A DNA stretch of 34,651 nt from a virus: positions 1 through 34,651 of IMG/VR virus record IMGVR_UViG_3300025132_000136. One strand, 5' to 3'. A program made the position numbers and the translations under genes. Position 1 is the stretch's first letter, and every line of letters starts with the position of its first letter. Below, piece by piece: positions 29,740 through 34,651 of this stretch. The notes below the pieces were generated by a model. It made no database searches. It saw nothing but the letters and a program-made list of their open reading frames with translations, and was not told the DNA's origin.

Positions 29740-31077
29740 ATGGCAGCAACAGAAAAGCTCCTAAAAGGTTCTGGTGTCCTCTTTACGGATAGACGGGATT
29801 TTTACGTAAGCCCACAAGTTGTAAAAGAACTGTGGACAGACGTTGCCCCCTTCACTACCGTGATTTCAAATAGAGAAACCAGAAAAGTACCCGACCCAAT
29901 CTTTAAGATGTTTGAACATCGTAATCCTTGGGTTAAACAAACATTTACAGCAGGATCAGGTTCCGCTACATCAATAGCAGACGATGATACAGCTGTAGCA
30001 ATCGACACTATTACAGGCATTAAAGGATTGCCAGCCTGTGATGATTCATGGATTGGATTAGTTTGTGAATGTTGGAATTCTAGTGAGACAACTAAACTAG
30101 GTGTCGTAGTAGTAAAATCAGTCACAGATGCAAGTCATGTAAAAGTTGTATCTTTAAGTGGAGCTTTTAGCCCCACTACCAGTAGTGTTTACCATGTAAT
30201 TGGTAATGCACAAGGTGAAGGTATGACAGCACCTGAAGCTTGGTCTGATGAACTGCAAGTAGTTTGGAATTCTTCACAGATATTCAAAACTCCTCTGCAG
30301 ATTACCGGAACACTTCTAGCTGCGTCTTTACGTGGTGAATCATCAGAGTTGGCACGTTTACGTGCACAAAAAAATCAGGAACACAAAATGCAGAAAGAAA
30401 AGGCTTTCCTTTTTGGTACTCGTGTTGGTGGAACTGATTTAGGTGGTGCAGCGTATGATGCTGGTAACAAATCAGCTGACGTTGTTGAGTCTTTTGCTGA
30501 TGGTGGCAGAGTAGATACTGCTGGAAATATTATTCGTTCTACTTATGGTATAGTAAGTGCAATGGATAAATATGGTGAAAGCGGATCATCTTATGATTAT
30601 CAGAATGTCTTTAGTATCTCAGAGGCAAGCTATACTTACTCTAACTTTGTGGATGATATGGAAAAAGTTTTCCAGTACGTTCCTGAAGCTGGTGTAAAGA
30701 GAGCTTTCTGTGGTGCTGGTGCATTAGGATATTGGTCAAAGATCGCTGGTACTTCTGGTATGGCAGGTAACTCTGGATGGACAGTTAATATGAGTGATAT
30801 GAAAAGGGATTCTCTTGGATTTAATTATAAAGTCCTTGAAACTCCTCATGGCATATTGCAATTAATTCCAACTCCAGCTTTGCGTGGACCTTATAATAAA
30901 TATATGCTCGCTGTAAGTGAGGAGAATTTATTCCATGCTCAGTATCGTTCGCCAATGTATCAAACTAACATCAAAACAGATAATGCTTTTGACGGAGTAA
31001 AAGATCAATACTTCTCTGATGAAGGCGTTGGTATCTCATTGATTGAAAGTCATCATCTGTTTAAAGTTACAGATTAA
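29740..31077 (+). CDS. Major capsid protein (HK97-fold, SU10/DUF5309-like)
   Basis: 445 residues. Features include an N-terminal arm, RKVPDPIFKMFEHRNPW (about 48-64), a central beta-rich insertion (about 70-160), a helix LRGESSELARLRAQKNQEHK (about 194-213) before KAFLFGTRVGG, and a beta-rich C-terminal third ending HHLFKVTD. The arrangement resembles SU10-type major capsid proteins. Context after portal and scaffold is decisive. Closest family is a judgement from pattern, not from a search. Confidence 0.88.
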   Translation: MAATEKLLKGSGVLFTDRRDFYVSPQVVKELWTDVAPFTTVISNRETRKVPDPIFKMFEHRNPWVKQTFTAGSGSATSIADDDTAVAIDTITGIKGLPACDDSWIGLVCECWNSSETTKLGVVVVKSVTDASHVKVVSLSGAFSPTTSSVYHVIGNAQGEGMTAPEAWSDELQVVWNSSQIFKTPLQITGTLLAASLRGESSELARLRAQKNQEHKMQKEKAFLFGTRVGGTDLGGAAYDAGNKSADVVESFADGGRVDTAGNIIRSTYGIVSAMDKYGESGSSYDYQNVFSISEASYTYSNFVDDMEKVFQYVPEAGVKRAFCGAGALGYWSKIAGTSGMAGNSGWTVNMSDMKRDSLGFNYKVLETPHGILQLIPTPALRGPYNKYMLAVSEENLFHAQYRSPMYQTNIKTDNAFDGVKDQYFSDEGVGISLIESHHLFKVTD

Positions 31078-31088
31078 GGAGGCTTATT

Positions 31089-31508
31089 ATGGCTAGACCT
31101 TATCTAGGTGGTACAAATGGTGGCGTTAAAGCCCTTACTGCTAGTGCAACATTGCAAAAGGCAGATAGTGGGAAAGTAATAGTCTTTACACCTCCAAGTA
31201 GTGCAGGTGCTTTAGTTGTTACTCTACCAGCTTGTGATAAAGGAATAGAGTTAAAAATCATTCAGATTAGTGCCTATGATACAGCAGTATGTAAAGTACT
31301 TTCTGCTGAAGGCAATAATCTTGTGGGTGGTATAATGGCTCAAACAGGAGCTGGTGACAATGCGGCTGGAACTGATGATTTTATTCAGTTCGGTTCTGCA
31401 ACTGTTGCTGGTGACTATGTTTCTTTAGTATCTGACGGATCAAAGTGGTATGTCGTTGATAGTTGCTCAAAGGTAACTACAAACGGAATAGCGTTTGGAG
31501 CAAGTTAA
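31089..31508 (+). CDS. Head decoration/stabilisation-like protein
   Basis: 139 residues. ARPYLGGTNGGVKALTASAT followed by LQKADSGKVIVFTPPSSAGA and LVVTLPACDKGIELKIIQIS matches beta-rich phage proteins that decorate capsids (ADSGK...TLPA...G). It follows the major capsid gene by 11 nt with GGAGG. A head-fibre or minor coat role is also possible. Confidence 0.65.
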   Translation: MARPYLGGTNGGVKALTASATLQKADSGKVIVFTPPSSAGALVVTLPACDKGIELKIIQISAYDTAVCKVLSAEGNNLVGGIMAQTGAGDNAAGTDDFIQFGSATVAGDYVSLVSDGSKWYVVDSCSKVTTNGIAFGAS

Positions 31509-31531
31509 TACATAACGGTAACTAAACTCGG

Positions 31532-31552
31532 GGGGAGATTAATAGTCTCCCC
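31532..31552 (+). other. Hairpin between decoration and neck genes
   Basis: Perfect 7-bp stem GGGGAGA / TCTCCCC with loop TTAATAG. It lacks a T-run, so it is more likely an RNA-stability or processing structure than a terminator. A TAACTAA lies just before it (31519-31525), but 38 nt from the next ATG, outside the spacing seen leftward. Confidence 0.6.
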
Positions 31553-31563
31553 TCGTATGAATT

Positions 31564-32634
31564 ATGGCAACATATCAAACAAAAATAGAAGACTTAATCG
31601 GCAGCGTAGGAGATACGGCTGCTATATCTGATTTCTGTACAGATACAGCTAGGGAGTTAGTTAACATTGCACCTAGAAATGTTCTTGAAATAATGGCTGA
31701 AGAAATAGATGATACAGGGACAGGAGCTAGTTTATCTAATTCTAAATTTCTCTATGCTAAAAAAGATGGATATGAGGCAACTAAGGCTCAACCTGATAAG
31801 ACAGCAAGGTATACAGATTCTGACTCTATCTATTTTGCTACAACTAAAAATCCTATATGTTATATTATAAAAAATAAAGCATATGTTAAGCCGTCTGGCG
31901 GGCAAGTATTTGCAGTTAAATTTCCTACTATAGCTTATGGAGACTCATTTGGTAGTTACGCAAGTAGTGGAACTATAGTAGCAGAAGATCTAGAGCCTGC
32001 AATTTTATTAGGAGCAGCGGTTAAAGGAAGACTAAGACAGTTAGCAGATAAGAGAACATCCCTGCCTACTGGTTTAGTATTTCCATCTACTCCTTCAGTA
32101 CCAAGTTTATCAGCAAATCAAATAGGTACTTTAGCAACAGCACCTACTTATACAGCTCCTACAATAGCTGGAGCAACAGAAGAATTAACCGCTACTATTA
32201 CAAGTGGAACAATTGGTACAGATGCAGATTTTTTAGATTTTAGTGATTGGTTTGAAGTTCTTGGACATATGATCGAAGACGAAGAAGATACTGAATTAGC
32301 ATCAGCACAACTACAAAAAATAAGTACATATTTAAATACTTACTCTCAAGCAATGCAAAATAAGATGAATATATTTAATGACGCTAATGTAGAGTATCAG
32401 GCAGAAGTTCAAAAAGCTGTGGAAAATGCTAGGCTGTCATCACAAGATGATGCTCAGTTACTACAGAAATATCAAGCTGAACTACAAAATTATAGCAACG
32501 AATTGAACGCACAGGTACAATCATATACAAATGATTTACAAAGATTTTCTCAAGAACATACGTTAATGTTTCAAGAGCTACAGGTTCTTCAAGCTCAGTA
32601 TGCACAAGCAGTACAAGGAATACAAAAAGGATAA
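31564..32634 (+). CDS. Neck/structural protein with C-terminal coiled coil
   Basis: 356 residues. A globular N-terminal half (about 1-170) contains YAKKDGYEATKAQ and KFPTIAYGDSFGSYAS; a Thr/Pro/Ala-rich linker (about 175-220) follows; the last 130 residues are a long Gln/Asn-rich coiled coil. Proteins of this shape often follow capsid genes in short- or siphovirus-tailed phages as neck or head-tail proteins. Specific identity unknown. The stop overlaps the next ATG (TAATG). Confidence 0.7.
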   Translation: MATYQTKIEDLIGSVGDTAAISDFCTDTARELVNIAPRNVLEIMAEEIDDTGTGASLSNSKFLYAKKDGYEATKAQPDKTARYTDSDSIYFATTKNPICYIIKNKAYVKPSGGQVFAVKFPTIAYGDSFGSYASSGTIVAEDLEPAILLGAAVKGRLRQLADKRTSLPTGLVFPSTPSVPSLSANQIGTLATAPTYTAPTIAGATEELTATITSGTIGTDADFLDFSDWFEVLGHMIEDEEDTELASAQLQKISTYLNTYSQAMQNKMNIFNDANVEYQAEVQKAVENARLSSQDDAQLLQKYQAELQNYSNELNAQVQSYTNDLQRFSQEHTLMFQELQVLQAQYAQAVQGIQKG

Positions 32635-33098
32635 TGGCTGATTCTTTTAAAATTCAATATTCTGGAAAAGTAACTCCGGTAGAAGAAGTTGAATCCGCAG
32701 ATGGTGGTAAGATTAGAATAGTACATAGTAATATTGATAAAGTTTTAGGCGGTTCTAATGAGGTAAATTTTAGTTCTACATCATCTAAAGTTAACTATAA
32801 AGATTATACCACTACGACTAGTGGGGTAAATCTAGAGGATTCTACCATATTTAACGATGCTAATCTACAACTTGATTTTTGGTATATGGGTATTAGAGAA
32901 GCAGCTGGGTCTGGTATTCCAGATGTTAATGTTGGTGTAAGTGGTGTTTCTGCAGCTTTTATAGAATTGCAAGGAATTGGTGATTTTTTAATTATTCCTT
33001 TTAAAAATAATAATTTCCCGGGTCACGCTATTACTTTAAACAGCACTAGCTCTTCAACACTAGCTAAAGTAGACATATTAATAGGAGAAATTGAATAA
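32634..33098 (+). CDS. Hypothetical beta-rich virion protein
   Basis: 154 residues rich in Ser, Asn, Asp and Val with alternating strands (VNVGVSGVSAAFIELQ, GIGDFLIIPFKNNNF, LAKVDILIGEIE). No Cys and no membrane segment. Looks like a virion component by composition and by TAATG coupling to neighbours on both sides. Family not recognised. Confidence 0.7.
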   Translation: MADSFKIQYSGKVTPVEEVESADGGKIRIVHSNIDKVLGGSNEVNFSSTSSKVNYKDYTTTTSGVNLEDSTIFNDANLQLDFWYMGIREAAGSGIPDVNVGVSGVSAAFIELQGIGDFLIIPFKNNNFPGHAITLNSTSSSTLAKVDILIGEIE

Positions 33099-33394
33099 TG
33101 AAACAACAGCAAATGATCGAAATGGTCCAGAAACATCATCCCGAGATGACAGAAACAGAAATTAGAATATACTTAAATAAGGCATTAGATGAATTTTGTG
33201 AACAAACTAAAATCCTTAAAGGTCAAGAGACTTTCACTACTACTGCTGACACTCGTTATTATAAGCTTGACGATCTTGATGCTGATGGTAGTGGGGCTGA
33301 TCAACATAAGTTTATTGATGTTGATAGAGTTGACTACAACAATTACCAAATATCTAGGTTGCAAGAGCCACCAGAAAAGTATTCGAGTTCATAA
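33098..33394 (+). CDS. Head-tail connector, N-terminal half (possible split)
   Basis: 98 residues. The helix-rich start MIEMVQKHHPEMTETEIRIY and LNKALDEFCEQT resembles the beginning of gp6-like head-tail adaptor proteins, followed by strands FTTTADTRYYKL. It ends EPPEKYSSS where the next gene begins in the TAATG overlap. Together with the next gene it looks like one longer connector protein of other phages divided in two. Confidence 0.7.
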   Translation: MKQQQMIEMVQKHHPEMTETEIRIYLNKALDEFCEQTKILKGQETFTTTADTRYYKLDDLDADGSGADQHKFIDVDRVDYNNYQISRLQEPPEKYSSS

Positions 33395-33831
33395 TGTCTG
33401 AAAAATCAAAAGCATTAGACCATGTATGGTGGATTGAATATTCATCGGAGAAGAGCACAGGTTACCATGTTCCATCAATTGCGGTGGCAAAAGTAACAAG
33501 TGCAGATACTACTACAAATTTTACAACAGCAACATCAGGGAAAACTGTAAGATTATACGGTTCTGTATATGACGAGGATTTTGTTGAGTCTGGTACTGGC
33601 ATTGCATTAGCCGAAGAGCCTAATATACCTAATCAATTTCATGAAGGTTTAGTTCACTATGTCATTATGAAAGGATATGAAAACAAAATGTCGGATGAAG
33701 GAAGTATGCAAAAAGCAAGTTACTTCAGAAATTACTGGAACTTATGTATAAAGATGGGAACACAATACGGAAATAGAAACTTTGATAACACAGGATTTAG
33801 TATAAAGCCAGCAGACGGCTTTTTAATGTAA
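33394..33831 (+). CDS. Head-tail connector, C-terminal half (possible split)
   Basis: 145 residues. LDHVWWIEYSS, VRLYGSVYDEDFVESGTGI and EPNIPNQFHEGLVHYVIMKG are typical of the C-terminal part of adaptor-like phage structural proteins (WWI..., YG...EDF..., F...LV.Y.I). Overlaps the preceding stop by one base (TAATG), so translation is coupled. Reading frame is shifted relative to the first half. Confidence 0.7.
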   Translation: MSEKSKALDHVWWIEYSSEKSTGYHVPSIAVAKVTSADTTTNFTTATSGKTVRLYGSVYDEDFVESGTGIALAEEPNIPNQFHEGLVHYVIMKGYENKMSDEGSMQKASYFRNYWNLCIKMGTQYGNRNFDNTGFSIKPADGFLM

Positions 33832-33882
33832 CAATAAACAAGCCCATTCACGGACCGTCAATCCTTAGGGCAGGAGGCAAAC

Positions 33883-34218
33883 ATGGCAAAGAAACAACAC
33901 TTATCAGTACAGGAATCTTTAAACTCAGCAGGCTTTGGTGGCACTTGGACCGTTAATGCGGCAGCCACTCATGGTGGAACAGCTACAGGAAATACAATTC
34001 ATTTAGATGTATCTGGAGCTGGACAAATAGGCGTATACGCAGCTGGAGCAATATATTTTAACTTTTCAGCATCATCTACAGATTGTAATACATCTAATGA
34101 TTTAAAATTACCAGCAGAAACATTAGTATTTCTAACGGTCCCACAAGGACTAGGTTCTACGGTTTATTTTAATCATCTTGGTGTTGCTGCTTGTGCAGTA
34201 AGAGTAGTGGAGGTTTAA
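33883..34218 (+). CDS. Small beta-rich virion protein
   Basis: 111 residues, Gly/Ala/Thr-rich, all-beta appearance (GNTIHLDVSGAGQIGVYAAG, LVFLTVPQGLGSTVYFN). Sequence KKQHLSVQESLNSAGFGGTW at the start. A capsid- or tail-associated small structural protein is likely from composition and neighbours. AGGAGG lies 6 nt before the ATG. The 51-nt gap before it holds nothing notable. Confidence 0.65.
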   Translation: MAKKQHLSVQESLNSAGFGGTWTVNAAATHGGTATGNTIHLDVSGAGQIGVYAAGAIYFNFSASSTDCNTSNDLKLPAETLVFLTVPQGLGSTVYFNHLGVAACAVRVVEV

Positions 34219-34219
34219 G

Positions 34220-34651
34220 ATGATCACAAATTTTATGAGCTCAGAGTCTGGATTAGGCTCAGGCGGTACAATATCTGGTGACGTTACTATAGGTGGTGAC
34301 TTAACTGTAACTGGTAGTACTGCAATAACAACTAACGAAGTTATTCAAGGCACATCAATAATAGATGTAACCAATGCTGAAGCATTTTTAGTTCGTAAAG
34401 ATTCTGATGGTTCAGACATTTTTAAAGTAGACACTGTTAATAATCGAGTTGGTGTTAATGTTCTTACTCCTGCTGTAGCTTTTGATGTTAATGGTACTGT
34501 AGGAGTAGGCTCTAATAATTATGACCCATTAATACAAGATGGTTCAGGAGTTAGTGCAGGTAATGTAGGATATTCATTTAAAGCAGATACAGATACAGGA
34601 ATGTCAAGCGGTGCTAGTTCTAATGTATTAACATTGGTAACTGGTGGTAGT
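34220..34651 (+). CDS. Tail fibre protein, 3' end outside window
   Basis: 144 codons read through the window edge without a stop. MITNFMSSESGLGSGGTISG is followed by GDVTIGGDLTVTGST and NNRVGVNVLTPAVAFDVNGT. Repeated GDLTVTG and RVGxxVxxPxxxxDVNG patterns are characteristic of trimeric tail fibres, often ending in an S74-type chaperone domain (not visible here). GGAGG lies 7 nt before the ATG; the start is 1 nt after the previous stop. Confidence 0.85.
   Translation, partial: MITNFMSSESGLGSGGTISGDVTIGGDLTVTGSTAITTNEVIQGTSIIDVTNAEAFLVRKDSDGSDIFKVDTVNNRVGVNVLTPAVAFDVNGTVGVGSNNYDPLIQDGSGVSAGNVGYSFKADTDTGMSSGASSNVLTLVTGGS

Overview
The window looks like a large piece of a tailed double-stranded DNA phage genome: AT-rich, tightly packed, with a complete head-assembly block and no bacterial housekeeping, rRNA or tRNA genes. 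No integrase, repressor or transposase was recognised, so nothing points to a temperate lifestyle. The host cannot be named from the sequence. Neither a tape-measure protein nor lysis genes nor a DNA polymerase gene was recognised; these may lie outside the window, which starts inside one gene and ends inside another.

Layout. (1) 1-10251, rightward: a giant open frame (about 2,730 codons, open at the left edge) that carries the active-site signature of a two-barrel RNA polymerase and is probably a virion protein delivered into the cell; then a putative zinc metallopeptidase, a 34-residue basic protein and a zinc-ribbon metallophosphoesterase. A hairpin that can terminate in both directions sits at the end of this block. 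(2) 10257-23686, leftward: about 30 mostly small genes. The recognisable ones form a replication/recombination set: Hjc-like nuclease, primase-helicase fusion, probable ssDNA-binding protein, ERF annealing protein, DUF932 protein and ParB-like protein. Six small Cys-rich (zinc-type) proteins are scattered among them. Five genes shorter than 60 codons were found here or in block 1 by reading the spacers. (3) 23687-24038: a palindrome-rich divergent intergenic region. (4) 24039-34651, rightward: probable small terminase, large terminase, P22-like portal, scaffold, major capsid protein, decoration-like protein, neck/connector proteins, a small beta-rich protein and the start of a tail fibre.

How the parts may work together. 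Transcription appears to leave the divergent region in both directions, leftward into early/replication genes and rightward into head genes. Seven consecutive leftward genes (starts from 23686 down to 21366) each carry the same upstream arrangement: a hairpin, then CCC (or CC) - 15 or 16 nt - TAACTAA (or a one-base variant) - 13 to 17 nt - start codon. This looks like a repeated promoter with individual terminators. Together with the candidate virion RNA polymerase, it suggests (inference) an injected phage polymerase reading a set of phage-specific early promoters. A structured, gene-free stretch at 19488-19821 with an 8-mer present three times is a candidate replication origin or non-coding RNA.
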